Below are positions 26,338-34,789 of a DNA stretch of 64,000 nucleotides, piece after piece; within the stretch, counting starts at the first letter, position 1; each line of letters opens with the position of its first letter. The DNA is taken from positions 1 to 64,000 of the forward strand of contig JAKAXU010000003.1 of assembly GCA_021816455.1 (NCBI GenBank). Reading direction: 5' to 3'. A program made the position numbers and the translations under genes. This DNA comes from Acidobacteriota bacterium (GTDB lineage: Bacteria > Acidobacteriota > Terriglobia > Terriglobales > Acidobacteriaceae). The notes under the pieces were generated by a model. That model did not search any database. It saw only the letters and a program-made list of their open reading frames with translations, and was not told where the DNA came from.

Positions 26338-28776
26338 CTAAAAGCCTCCTCCGGATATGTAGGTGTACTGGACTTTCGAGTTTTTCTGCGGTCCGTCGCC
26401 AGTGAGGTCATGGAGATGCCAGGCGACGCTCTCGCCTGCAACTTCCGGATGTTTGCGCAGAAATTGCAGAGCATAGATGGAGGCAGTGGGGTCGATTTTT
26501 TCATCGGCAAAGCGCGCGGCCTCATAGCTGGCTTTGCTGCGCTGTCCGAGACGTCGATAGAGGATGGCCAGGTTGTAGTGTGCGGCGAGATCGTCTGGGT
26601 CGATCGCCTGGAGCTTCTGGTAAATTTCTTCCGCTTTCGTGTACTCGTGTTTCTGGTAGTAGCTGAATCCCAACTGTCGCAAAGCGTCGCGGGAGCGGGG
26701 ATAGCCGACCAGCACTGATTGTAGGTCGACGATTGCCTGATTGACGTCACCGGCATTGCGCTCGACGAGTGCACGATAGTAGAGCGCGCGCGCATCACCC
26801 GGCATGAGAGCCAGCGCGCGGGCAAGATTCGGACGCGCGTCGTCGTATTTTTCCCAAAGAATTTCGACCACCGCCATATTGGTGTAGGCATCGCCGTAGT
26901 CTGGACGCAGAGCCGCGACGCGCTCGAATGCGTGGACCGAGGCGGCATACTGCTGGGCGTCGAGCAAAGCGATTCCGAAGTTGTTCCAGCGCATCCATTC
27001 GGGATTTTCATCGGCCTGCGGGCGCACGGGATTGTTCTTGCCGAGGACGAAGGTTCGCGTCTGCGAGGCCATCTCGACGACCGGCTCAGGATAATGCTGT
27101 TTGTTCATCGCAAAGTCGATGAAGTGCTGGTCAAATCGACGATAGCGGACCGAGGCGGAGATCCGAATGGGGCCTTTGACATCGTTGGGCAGGCGGAAGC
27201 GATAGCGAACGATCTGACTGCGGCCGGACTGGATCGTGTTGTTGTAGGCGAGAACGCGGTTGTGCCAGATCTGATGCAGGTCGTTGAACTGCCCCTGCTT
27301 GTTGATGATGCGATTGGTGAAGGAATGTGCCTCGGTATCGAGGTCGCCGTTCGGCTGCAAAAATCCACTTTCCGCCAGTGTCTTTCCGGTACCATCTTTG
27401 ACCACGAAGTTGACCCAGGATTCATAAAAGTCCCGCTGCTCTGGAACGAAAGAGTGTCCAATCCCTTTGTTCTGAATGACGACGTCAGCTACGAGGGTTT
27501 CTCCGCCAGCCAGAGAAAAGCTAGTGAGTCCGAGTGGCGCGACGAGGACGGAGTCGTTTCTGGTGGCACCGGCGCTTTCGATCTCCAAGGCAAAGAGATC
27601 GACGTTGAAAACGCCGGTCTTCAGGAATGCGTCGACTTTGGCCGCCTGATCGGGATATTTATAAAACTGTGGAATGAGGGTGTTTGCCCCGACCCATCGA
27701 TGATCTTCCAGCATTCCCTGCGTGCTGGTGTAATCGGAGGCTCCGGAGGGCAGAGGCGCGCTCTTCATGTGGCAGGTCTGGCAGGTGGAGACAGAGTCCT
27801 TGCGGTAAAAGGGAAGGGGCGATTGTTTGGCGAAGCTGGAGTTCTGCCACTCGTCGTAGACGGTGAAGGCGCGAAGCCATTTGTAGTCGTCCAGCGTTTT
27901 GGGAATGGCCGCTTTATGGCAGGCGGCGCAGAACTCAGGAGTACTCAGCAGAGGGCGCATGACTGCCTGGCTGTGCCGGTCGAGGTGCGCGAGAATTTCG
28001 CTGTCCGGCACGGGGGAGGTGATCGGCTGTCCATGCTCGTCGACCAGGACGGCGGGAATTCCCATCACCCAGCTGCCGGTGCCCATGGTCGTTGTGGAGA
28101 CCATGGCGTGGCAGGTCATACAGGTGACACCCTCGCTGGCGAAAGGACGTTTGCGCGGCATGCCCTGAGAGAGATCGCCGGAGAGCAGCGCGACGGGATT
28201 ATGACAGCCTTCGCAGTGCCGGGCGTACTGCACACCCTTTTCGTCGATCAGCATGTTGACGTTGCGCAGGTACCAGGGAGTGCGAAAGCTGTTGGCGTGG
28301 GCTGACTGGCGCCACTGGTGATAGCTCTCTTTGTGGCAATGGCCACAGTATTCGGCGGTCAGAAAGCTCTTCGGGCTGTAAAACTGCCCGTTGATACTGG
28401 TTGCGTTCGAGGGCAGGAAGGGATGGTCTTTCCCGAAGGCATAGTTGTAACGGCCTGCGACGTGCTGGTCGTACTGCGAGGGCGGAACGACGGCCCAAGG
28501 TGCGACGGTGGGCTGATCGGGAGGGTAGGACGAATCGCCGAAGACGCCCTGATCGTCGGAATCCGTGGAGGAGGAACCGGAGGCAGAGGCGGGCTGCGAC
28601 TGAGTGTTTGACGCGGCGGCAGAGTCCTGCGGACCGGACTTCGGTTTTGAGGCAGCCAGCGCCGATTCGGATAGAGATCCGGCGAGAAGTGCGGAGGCTG
28701 CCAGAGAGGCGAGCAGGACAAAGGAAGCAGAGCGCGCAAATCCGGGGCCGATCGATTGCAGACGCGCAGAGAACAT
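26338..28776 (-). CDS. Exported five-heme cytochrome c with C-terminal TPR repeats
   Basis: 812 residues from ATG 28776 (GGAGG 11 bases upstream). The signal peptide is FARSASFVLLASLAASALLA with cleavage after ALA near 41, followed by a Ser/Ala/Gln-rich linker to about 75. Five heme sites are seen: CGHCH 144, CEGCH 188, CMTCH 219, CAACH 283 and CQTCH 332. This arrangement resembles the cytochrome c554 type. Residues about 390-600 form a beta-rich region, and the last 200 are TPR repeats (for example YASVHAFERVAALRPDYGDAY). Likely a periplasmic or surface electron-transfer protein; the acceptor is unknown. The frame is open 106 codons upstream but that stretch has no signal. It heads a pair with the small cytochrome c and is divergent from nuo. 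Confidence 0.85.
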   Translation of the reverse strand: MFSARLQSIGPGFARSASFVLLASLAASALLAGSLSESALAASKPKSGPQDSAAASNTQSQPASASGSSSTDSDDQGVFGDSSYPPDQPTVAPWAVVPPSQYDQHVAGRYNYAFGKDHPFLPSNATSINGQFYSPKSFLTAEYCGHCHKESYHQWRQSAHANSFRTPWYLRNVNMLIDEKGVQYARHCEGCHNPVALLSGDLSQGMPRKRPFASEGVTCMTCHAMVSTTTMGTGSWVMGIPAVLVDEHGQPITSPVPDSEILAHLDRHSQAVMRPLLSTPEFCAACHKAAIPKTLDDYKWLRAFTVYDEWQNSSFAKQSPLPFYRKDSVSTCQTCHMKSAPLPSGASDYTSTQGMLEDHRWVGANTLIPQFYKYPDQAAKVDAFLKTGVFNVDLFALEIESAGATRNDSVLVAPLGLTSFSLAGGETLVADVVIQNKGIGHSFVPEQRDFYESWVNFVVKDGTGKTLAESGFLQPNGDLDTEAHSFTNRIINKQGQFNDLHQIWHNRVLAYNNTIQSGRSQIVRYRFRLPNDVKGPIRISASVRYRRFDQHFIDFAMNKQHYPEPVVEMASQTRTFVLGKNNPVRPQADENPEWMRWNNFGIALLDAQQYAASVHAFERVAALRPDYGDAYTNMAVVEILWEKYDDARPNLARALALMPGDARALYYRALVERNAGDVNQAIVDLQSVLVGYPRSRDALRQLGFSYYQKHEYTKAEEIYQKLQAIDPDDLAAHYNLAILYRRLGQRSKASYEAARFADEKIDPTASIYALQFLRKHPEVAGESVAWHLHDLTGDGPQKNSKVQYTYISGGGF

Positions 28777-29177
28777 GGCAGACGAGACCTCCGGGGAAGA
28801 AGACAGCGGGTTGAAGCAAGTTCGGGCGGAGCGAATGTGAGGAAGCGATCCGACGGATATGTCCCAAAGTTTCTGGCCGCGCTGATCTATAGAACGAAGA
28901 TTAGCAGGAACGCGGATACTGCTGTCTTCCACCCAAGGTTGTAGTTCTGAATCCGGCCAGGGTGAGGCTGTGGTCTCCATTTTTCGGGATGTGGGATGTT
29001 TTGCGCGATGTGCATTCCCTGCGGGTGGCGTACCGAACGGGGAACCTTTTACGATGAAGTGCGAAAAGGTGTGGCTGAAATGTGATTCAGTCACGGGCGT
29101 CTATCTTCCGTGAAGGCGCAAACTGATAGGGTAAAAACTGGCGCGGCATTTGTGACGAAGACCGCGAAGAGTCCATC
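28777..29177. other. Divergent control region between the multiheme cytochrome and nuo
   Basis: About 400 bases with no convincing gene. It must hold promoters for both directions. A weak GTGA-N5-TCAC palindrome lies near 29082-29094. Towards nuoA there is an extended -10 candidate listed separately. An open frame on the minus strand continues the cytochrome upstream, but its sequence looks non-coding. Confidence 0.45.
29124..29132 (+). promoter_or_regulatory. Weak candidate -10 element for the nuo operon
   Basis: TGATAGGGT: a TG-N extension followed by TAGGGT, about 45 bases before nuoA. It matches the consensus only partly and no -35 box is evident. Confidence 0.25.
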
Positions 29178-29543
29178 ATGGCCATCTACGCACCGATCCT
29201 GATCTTGTTTTTCGCCGCTCTTGGCTTCGCTCTGGCTCCGCTGATGCTGGCGCGCCTGTGGGCTGTCTGGGTTTCGCCGCCTAAACCGAATGCGACGAAG
29301 AACGCCATTTATGAGTGCGGACTGGAGTCCCGAGGGGACGCATGGGTGCAGTTCCGCTCTGGATATTACCTTTACGCGATCATTTTTCTCATTTTTGACG
29401 TGGAAGCTGTTTTTCTACTGCCGTTTGCGGTTGCATTCACGGGTCTGGGCGCCGGTGCCTGTCTGGCGATGTTTGTCTTTGTGCTGTTGCTGGTCGAAGG
29501 GTTGGCCTGGGCGTGGGCGAAGGGTGTGCTGACGTGGGCGTGA
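29178..29543 (+). CDS. nuoA: NADH-quinone oxidoreductase subunit A
   Basis: 121 residues with three membrane helices, the usual size. The conserved loop NAIYECGLESRGDAWVQFRS and the helix YYLYAIIFLIFDVEAVFLLP with its two acidic residues are clear. NuoA sits beside NuoH at the junction of the membrane and peripheral arms, where quinone reduction couples to proton movement. First gene of a 12-gene operon running to 41367. Confidence 0.96.
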   Translation: MAIYAPILILFFAALGFALAPLMLARLWAVWVSPPKPNATKNAIYECGLESRGDAWVQFRSGYYLYAIIFLIFDVEAVFLLPFAVAFTGLGAGACLAMFVFVLLLVEGLAWAWAKGVLTWA

Positions 29544-29575
29544 GCCGAGTGGGCTTGGGGACCGAGGAGTGAGGA

Positions 29576-30214
29576 ATGGCAGTCGAGCCGGATCTGAAGA
29601 TTGAATTGGGCAAACAGGGAGTCTTCGTGACCACCCTGAATGAACTGTATAACTGGGGTCGCCGCAACTCCGTGTGGCCGATGCAGTTTGGCTTGGCCTG
29701 CTGCGCCATCGAGATGATTGCGACGACGATGGCGCGTTACGACCTTGCGCGCTTTGGAGCGGAGGTTTTTCGTCCTTCGCCGCGTCAGGCGGACCTGATG
29801 ATTATCTCCGGGACGGTGACTAAGAAGATGGCTCCACAGGTGGTTCGGTTGTACAACCAGATGGCGGAGCCGCGTTATGTGATTGCGATGGGCGCGTGCG
29901 CGATCTCCGGCGGCCCGTTCAAGCAGGGGTATAACGTGCTGAAGGGGATCGATCGCTACATTCCGGTGGACGTGCATATTCCGGGCTGTCCGCCGCGGCC
30001 GGAGGCGTTGATTCACGCCTTTATGACGCTTCAGAAAAAGATTGCGGCACAGCCTCTGACGGGCGAATCGCGTCCGCGTCATCTGGACGCGCTGGCTCAG
30101 GGCGAGTTTCCAGTACCGGTTCCGTCAGCGCACGACCTGGAGCCTCCGGTGAACCGTCTGGTGTGGCCGCTTCCGGCTGGCGCAGCAACGGCAGGCAGTG
30201 GAGAAACGGCATGA
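29576..30214 (+). CDS. nuoB: NADH-quinone oxidoreductase subunit B
   Basis: 212 residues. Carries the terminal 4Fe-4S cluster N2 that reduces quinone: adjacent Cys42-Cys43 in [10 protein letters not shown], a further Cys in [12 protein letters not shown] and the last in [11 protein letters not shown]. These are all present. The C-terminus has a Pro/Ala-rich tail of about 50 residues beyond the core fold, longer than in E. coli, which may be unstructured. Starts 32 bases after nuoA and overlaps nuoC by ATGA. Confidence 0.96.
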   Translation: MAVEPDLKIELGKQGVFVTTLNELYNWGRRNSVWPMQFGLACCAIEMIATTMARYDLARFGAEVFRPSPRQADLMIISGTVTKKMAPQVVRLYNQMAEPRYVIAMGACAISGGPFKQGYNVLKGIDRYIPVDVHIPGCPPRPEALIHAFMTLQKKIAAQPLTGESRPRHLDALAQGEFPVPVPSAHDLEPPVNRLVWPLPAGAATAGSGETA

Positions 30215-30888
30215 AGTCGGCAGAGGAACTTGTGGAGGAGTTGAAGAGTGCGCTGCCAGGTGTGGATGTGGCACTGGTTGTCAATCCAAGCCCGTCGGCG
30301 CAGCATTCGCTGCGGGTTGCCGCGGAGGATGCTTTGCGCGTAGCGGCGTATCTGCGCGATCAGGCCGGATACGATTACTGCTCGAACGCCACCGGAGTGG
30401 ACTGGCTGGACAAGGAGACGAGCGAGAAGGTGAAGACGACGCGGACGGTCTCCAAGCAGGTGGATGGTGTCGAGCAGATGGTTGAGGAAGTCGTGGAGGA
30501 GACGGTCAAGCGTGTGGAACCGGGCTTCCTGGAGGCGGTGTACCACCTGTACTCGATGAAGCGCGGACATTCGGATCCGCATCCGCCGCTGGTGCTGCGC
30601 ATGCGCACGGAGAATCGTGCGGATCGTGTGGAGTTGCCGTCGCTGACGCCGGTCTGGCGCTCGGCGGAGTTTCAGGAGCGAGAGATATTCGATCTTTACG
30701 GGATCGTCTTCAAGGGCCATCGGGATCTGCGTCGGCTGCTGATGTGGGAGGAGTTTGAGGATCATCCGATGCGTCGGGATTATGTCGATCCGGATGACTA
30801 TGAGTACGAGCCGACACCGCATGATGAGGTGCTGAAGCGAGCCGAGGAGCATCGGGCGCAGATGGCTGCGGCGGAGGGAGCGCGATGA
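30211..30888 (+). CDS. nuoC: NADH-quinone oxidoreductase subunit C
   Basis: 225 residues from ATG 30211. The C-terminal signature [15 protein letters not shown] followed by [20 protein letters not shown] is typical of the 30-kDa subunit of the peripheral arm. Between the N-terminal fold (GVDWLDKET) and [11 protein letters not shown] there is an insertion at about 68-103, rich in Glu, Lys and Val, which most NuoC proteins lack; it probably forms a charged helix on the surface. The subunit stays separate from NuoD, unlike the NuoCD fusion of E. coli. Overlaps both neighbours by 4 bases. Confidence 0.94.
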   Translation: MKSAEELVEELKSALPGVDVALVVNPSPSAQHSLRVAAEDALRVAAYLRDQAGYDYCSNATGVDWLDKETSEKVKTTRTVSKQVDGVEQMVEEVVEETVKRVEPGFLEAVYHLYSMKRGHSDPHPPLVLRMRTENRADRVELPSLTPVWRSAEFQEREIFDLYGIVFKGHRDLRRLLMWEEFEDHPMRRDYVDPDDYEYEPTPHDEVLKRAEEHRAQMAAAEGAR

Positions 30889-32039
30889 GCGGAACGGGGA
30901 TTCAATCCTTTCTTCCTCCGGTTATCGACGTGGAGGCGGGCGAGGAACTGCTGGAAGTCGCGATGGGACCGCACCATCCCTCAACGCATGGCGTTTTCCG
31001 GATGGACGTGGCGCTGGACGGGGAGCGAGTTGTGAGGTTGAAGCCGGTTTTTGGCTATCTGCATCGCAACCACGAGAAGATCGCGGAGAAGACGACGTAT
31101 CTGGCATCGATGCCGTATACCGATCGGTTGGATTACTTCTGCTCGATGACCAACAATTGGGCCTACGCGCTGGCGGTGGAAAAGCTGGCGGGTATGGAGG
31201 TGCCGGAGCGCGCCGAGTATCTGCGCGTGATCACGGCAGAGCTGACGCGCGTGCAGAACCACGCCAGCGCGATTGGATTTCTGCTGCAGGAGATGGGTGC
31301 CAGCGGGACTCCGCTGATGTACGCCTTTCGCGAGCGGGAGAAGATACTTGATCTCTTCGAGGCGCTGAGCGGCTCGCGTATGATGTGCAACTACATGCGC
31401 TTTGGCGGATGTCGCGTGGACCTTCCGGCAGGCTGGCTGGATCGCGCGAAACTGGTGGTCGCCGGCCTGCCGCGTTTCATCGATGAGATCGAAGCACTGC
31501 TGACGAGCAATGAAATCCTGATGGCGCGATCGCAGGGGGTGGGCGTGCTGAGGCCGGAGCTGGCAGTGAATGCCGGCGTGACGGGCGTGATGCTGCGAGC
31601 CACCGGCGTCAACTACGATGTGCGCAAGGTCGATCACTACGGCATCTACGATCGATTCAGCTTTCGCGTTCCGCTTGGCGATCACGGCGACATCTATGAC
31701 CGATACATGTTGCGCGTGCTGGAGATGCGCGAGTCGGTGAAGATACTCGAACAAGCGATGGCGCAGATTCCGGAAGGACCGATTCTTGATCCGAAGTCGA
31801 AGCCGCGCGGTTTTCGTCCGAAGCCGGGCGAGGCGTATGGCCGTATCGAAGCGCCGAAGGGCGAGCTTGGTTTTTATCTCATAAGTGATGGCTCAGGCAA
31901 TCCGTATCGCTATCGCGTGCGCCCGCCATCGCTCATTAACCTCACGATTCTTGAGGACATGTGCCTGGGGCAGAATGTCGCCGATGTGGTGCTGATCTTT
32001 GGCAGCGTGGATATTGTGCTGGGCGAGGTGGATCGATGA
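30885..32039 (+). CDS. nuoD: NADH-quinone oxidoreductase subunit D
   Basis: 384 residues, the usual size of the 49-kDa subunit, related to NiFe-hydrogenase large subunits but without metal-binding cysteines. The quinone-site loop [13 protein letters not shown] is present near the start, as are [12 protein letters not shown] and the C-terminal [12 protein letters not shown]. With NuoB it forms the quinone cavity. Starts within the nuoC stop. Confidence 0.96.
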   Translation: MSGTGIQSFLPPVIDVEAGEELLEVAMGPHHPSTHGVFRMDVALDGERVVRLKPVFGYLHRNHEKIAEKTTYLASMPYTDRLDYFCSMTNNWAYALAVEKLAGMEVPERAEYLRVITAELTRVQNHASAIGFLLQEMGASGTPLMYAFREREKILDLFEALSGSRMMCNYMRFGGCRVDLPAGWLDRAKLVVAGLPRFIDEIEALLTSNEILMARSQGVGVLRPELAVNAGVTGVMLRATGVNYDVRKVDHYGIYDRFSFRVPLGDHGDIYDRYMLRVLEMRESVKILEQAMAQIPEGPILDPKSKPRGFRPKPGEAYGRIEAPKGELGFYLISDGSGNPYRYRVRPPSLINLTILEDMCLGQNVADVVLIFGSVDIVLGEVDR

Positions 32040-32064
32040 GAAACGGCCCGCAGCGGGAGGCGCA

Positions 32065-32733
32065 ATGTTAGGCGAAGGAATCCTGAAGGGATTGGCGGAG
32101 ACTGCGAAGAATTTTGCTGGGAGTTTTGTCTCCGAAGAGCGGCTGACGACGGTCGAGTACCCTGAGGTGCGTCTGCCGCAGATTGAAAATACGCGGGATT
32201 TTCCGTTTCTGGTCTATGACGGCAACGATCCAATGGCGGGTCTGCGCTGCGTCTCCTGCCAGATATGCGAGAAGGAATGCCCGCCGAAGTGCATTTATAT
32301 CATCAAGAGTACCGACAAGAAACCGGATTATGTGGGAAAGCCGCAGTTTTATCCTGCGCGCTTCGATATCGATGTTTCTGTTTGCATGAGTTGCCAGATC
32401 TGCGTGGAGGTCTGTCCGTTCGACGCGATCAAGATGAATACCGAGTTTGAGCTGAGCACGGACGATCGCTTCGGCGGCTTGATACTGGACAAGCACAAGC
32501 TGGCCAAGTCGAACGAGTACTACCAGCACATTCATCCGACGGAGGCAGCCGAGGTAGATGGTCGGCTGGCCGAGGAAAAAGCGAAGGTAGAGGCCAAGGC
32601 AAAGGCCGCAGCCGAGGCGGCAGCGGCAAAGGCAGCGGCGGCGAAAGCTGCTGAAGGCGCTGCCAAGGCTGCCGATAGGGCAGCAGACGGAGCTTCCGGG
32701 CAACCGTCGGGTGCCAGGGAGGGCCGTGCATGA
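32065..32733 (+). CDS. nuoI: NADH-quinone oxidoreductase subunit I with Ala/Lys-rich tail
   Basis: 222 residues from ATG 32065, preceded by GGGAGG. Two 4Fe-4S binding sites: Cys62, 65, 68, 72 (CVSCQICEKECPP) and Cys107, 110, 113, 117 (CMSCQICVEVCPFDAI), passing electrons to NuoB. The usual subunit ends near residue 165. Here a tail at about 168-222 follows, made almost only of Ala, Lys, Glu and Gly, probably a long charged helix. Placed between nuoD and nuoH, not after nuoH. As NuoE, F and G are missing, NuoI may be where electrons enter this complex. Overlaps nuoH by ATGA. Confidence 0.95.
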   Translation: MLGEGILKGLAETAKNFAGSFVSEERLTTVEYPEVRLPQIENTRDFPFLVYDGNDPMAGLRCVSCQICEKECPPKCIYIIKSTDKKPDYVGKPQFYPARFDIDVSVCMSCQICVEVCPFDAIKMNTEFELSTDDRFGGLILDKHKLAKSNEYYQHIHPTEAAEVDGRLAEEKAKVEAKAKAAAEAAAAKAAAAKAAEGAAKAADRAADGASGQPSGAREGRA

Positions 32734-33941
32734 ATCCAGGTATTGCTTCCCGCGTGGACCAGATTTTTGTCATTCTGCAGCATCGCATCGCAGAGTTGTT
32801 TCCTGCCGTGTTGCAGCCGTGGGTCGCGATGATCCTTGGCGTGGTGGGCATTGTTGCGGTCTTTCCGGGTATCTTCGCGTTGACGACGGTGCTGGAGCGC
32901 AAGGGGCTGGGGCGCATGCAGAACAGGCTGGGGCCGAATCGCGTGGGGCCTTTCGGAATTCTGCAGCCGATCGCCGATGCGATCAAGTCGCTGACCAAGG
33001 AAGATATCGTGCCGCGCACCGCCGATGAGGTGGTGCATTTTCTGGCCCCGGTGGTTCTGGTGGTCGCCATCTTCCTCGGCTATGCGGTGCTGCCGGTGGG
33101 ACGCAATATGGTGCTGCTGAAGATCGACTCGGGCATCCTGTTTTTCTTCGCGATCGGAGCATCGACGGAGCTTTCGATCTTCATGGCCGGTTGGTCGAGT
33201 CGCAACAAGTATTCGCTGCTGGGCGCGATGCGGGCTGTAGCTCAAATGATCAGCTATGAGGTGCCTCTGCTGCTGGCGGCAGTGGTGGCGATCATGATGA
33301 CCGGCTCTCTTTCGCCGACGGCAATCGTGCGGGCGCAGGGTGGATTCACGGGTTTTTTCCCGCGCTGGTATGTTTTCACTCCTTGGGGCTTTGCGGGTTT
33401 TGTTCTCTTCGCCATTGCCGCGCTTGCGGAGACCAACCGATCGCCGTTTGACCTTCCGGAAGGAGAGTCGGAGTTGGTGGCCGGCTACTTCACGGAATAC
33501 TCGGGGTTTAAGTTTGCATTGTTTTTTCTAGGCGAATATCTGGGCATGATGTCGATTGCAGGCTATGGTATTACGCTCTTCCTGGGCGGCTGGGGTGCGC
33601 CAGCCTCTTTTCTGGAATTCATTCCGTCATGGGCGTGGTTTTTTGCCAAACTCTTTCTGGCCATCTTCTTTTTCATCTGGCTGCGAGGCACCTTGCCGCG
33701 CTTGCGCCAGGATCAGCTCATGAACTTCGCCTGGAAGTTTATGCTGCCGATGACTCTGCTAAATCTGATGGTGGCCGCGGCATGGAGATTTCTGGGCGAG
33801 TGGTTTGGAACAGGTATTTTGGCAGAGGGTGTGCGCTGGCTGCTGTGCGCGGCGATTCTGGCGGGAGCCTACGTTGCGCTTGCGCTGACGCTGTTGCGTC
33901 GCCAGAAGATCGCGGCAAGGAGCTATCGTTATGCCGACTGA
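32730..33941 (+). CDS. nuoH: NADH-quinone oxidoreductase subunit H
   Basis: 403 residues, about eight membrane helices, somewhat longer than E. coli (325). Conserved landmarks: KGLGRMQNRLGPNRVGPFG, AETNRSPFDLPEGESELVAG and YSGFKFALFFLGEY, the acidic loop facing the quinone channel. It closes the quinone site from the membrane side and links to NuoA, J and K. The extra length is partly at the N-terminus before the first helix. Confidence 0.96.
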   Translation: MNPGIASRVDQIFVILQHRIAELFPAVLQPWVAMILGVVGIVAVFPGIFALTTVLERKGLGRMQNRLGPNRVGPFGILQPIADAIKSLTKEDIVPRTADEVVHFLAPVVLVVAIFLGYAVLPVGRNMVLLKIDSGILFFFAIGASTELSIFMAGWSSRNKYSLLGAMRAVAQMISYEVPLLLAAVVAIMMTGSLSPTAIVRAQGGFTGFFPRWYVFTPWGFAGFVLFAIAALAETNRSPFDLPEGESELVAGYFTEYSGFKFALFFLGEYLGMMSIAGYGITLFLGGWGAPASFLEFIPSWAWFFAKLFLAIFFFIWLRGTLPRLRQDQLMNFAWKFMLPMTLLNLMVAAAWRFLGEWFGTGILAEGVRWLLCAAILAGAYVALALTLLRRQKIAARSYRYAD

Positions 33942-33974
33942 TTTGATGAGCTGCCGGAAAGGATCACTACAGCG

Positions 33975-34484
33975 ATGATGGAAGGTTTCCTATTCGGATT
34001 GCTGGCAGTGTTGACGCTGTCCGGAGCGGTTGGCGCTGCGCTGCTGCGCAATCTTGTCCACTGCGCGCTGAGCCTGACGCTGACGTTTGTCGGATTGGCG
34101 CTGCTTTATCTGAACCTGGACGCGCAGTTTGTGGGCTTGTCGCAGGTTCTGGTGTACATCGGTGCGGTGGCGATTCTGGTGGTTTTTGCCATTCTGCTGA
34201 CGGGCGGAGCGGGGAAGATGCCGACTCATCCGACGGTTTCCGCGGGTTGGAGGACGGGCTGGCTGGCTGCGGTGGCTGTGGGTTTCGTGCTAATTGGCGC
34301 GCTTCTACATTCGCCGTTGCCTCACTCGGACGTTCCCGCACCGGAGGTTACGGTGCAGCAGATCGGCCGACTTCTGATGGGACCGTATGTTCTGCCGCTG
34401 GAGATTGTTGCGGTTCTGCTGACGGTGGCGCTGATTGGCGCCGTGATCGTTGCCATGCCGGAGCGGAAGGGGGAGTCGAAATGA
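33975..34484 (+). CDS. nuoJ: NADH-quinone oxidoreductase subunit J
   Basis: 169 residues, five membrane helices. The third helix carries the family pattern LSQVLVYIGAVAILVVFAIL, which includes the pi-bulge region needed for coupling. Preceded by 33 bases after nuoH, the longest gap within the downstream half of the operon. Two ATG codons (33975, 33978) are possible starts. Overlaps nuoK by ATGA. Confidence 0.95.
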   Translation: MMEGFLFGLLAVLTLSGAVGAALLRNLVHCALSLTLTFVGLALLYLNLDAQFVGLSQVLVYIGAVAILVVFAILLTGGAGKMPTHPTVSAGWRTGWLAAVAVGFVLIGALLHSPLPHSDVPAPEVTVQQIGRLLMGPYVLPLEIVAVLLTVALIGAVIVAMPERKGESK

Positions 34485-34789
34485 GCCTGACGGCTTATCT
34501 GGTGGTTGCGGCGCTGCTGTTCACACTGGGTCTGGGAATTGCACTGACGCGCAGGAATGCGATTCTCGTTTTGATCGGGATTGAATTGATGCTGAATGCC
34601 GCGAATCTGAATCTGGTGGCATTCTGGCGATTCGGAGCTCATCCGGAGTTCCTGACGGGGATGCTCTTTGCACTGTTTTCCATCGCCGTTGCCGCAGCGG
34701 AGGCGTCGGTGGGACTTGGGCTGGTGATTGCCTGGCATCGCCACTCCAGGACGACCGATCTGGACGGCATGACAAGGATGAAAGGATGA
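34481..34789 (+). CDS. nuoK: NADH-quinone oxidoreductase subunit K
   Basis: 102 residues, three membrane helices, normal size. Both buried glutamates are present, in LIGIELMLNAANLN and in the third helix (AVAAAEASVGLGLV). They form part of the central proton path. ATG 34481 has a GGGGGAG site before it. The stop overlaps the nuoL start. Confidence 0.96.
   Translation: MSLTAYLVVAALLFTLGLGIALTRRNAILVLIGIELMLNAANLNLVAFWRFGAHPEFLTGMLFALFSIAVAAAEASVGLGLVIAWHRHSRTTDLDGMTRMKG

Noticed and set aside
26932-28305. 457-codon open frame on the plus strand
   Set aside because: Antisense to the multiheme cytochrome, whose CxxCH sites and signal peptide are clear; no start signal or recognisable domain.
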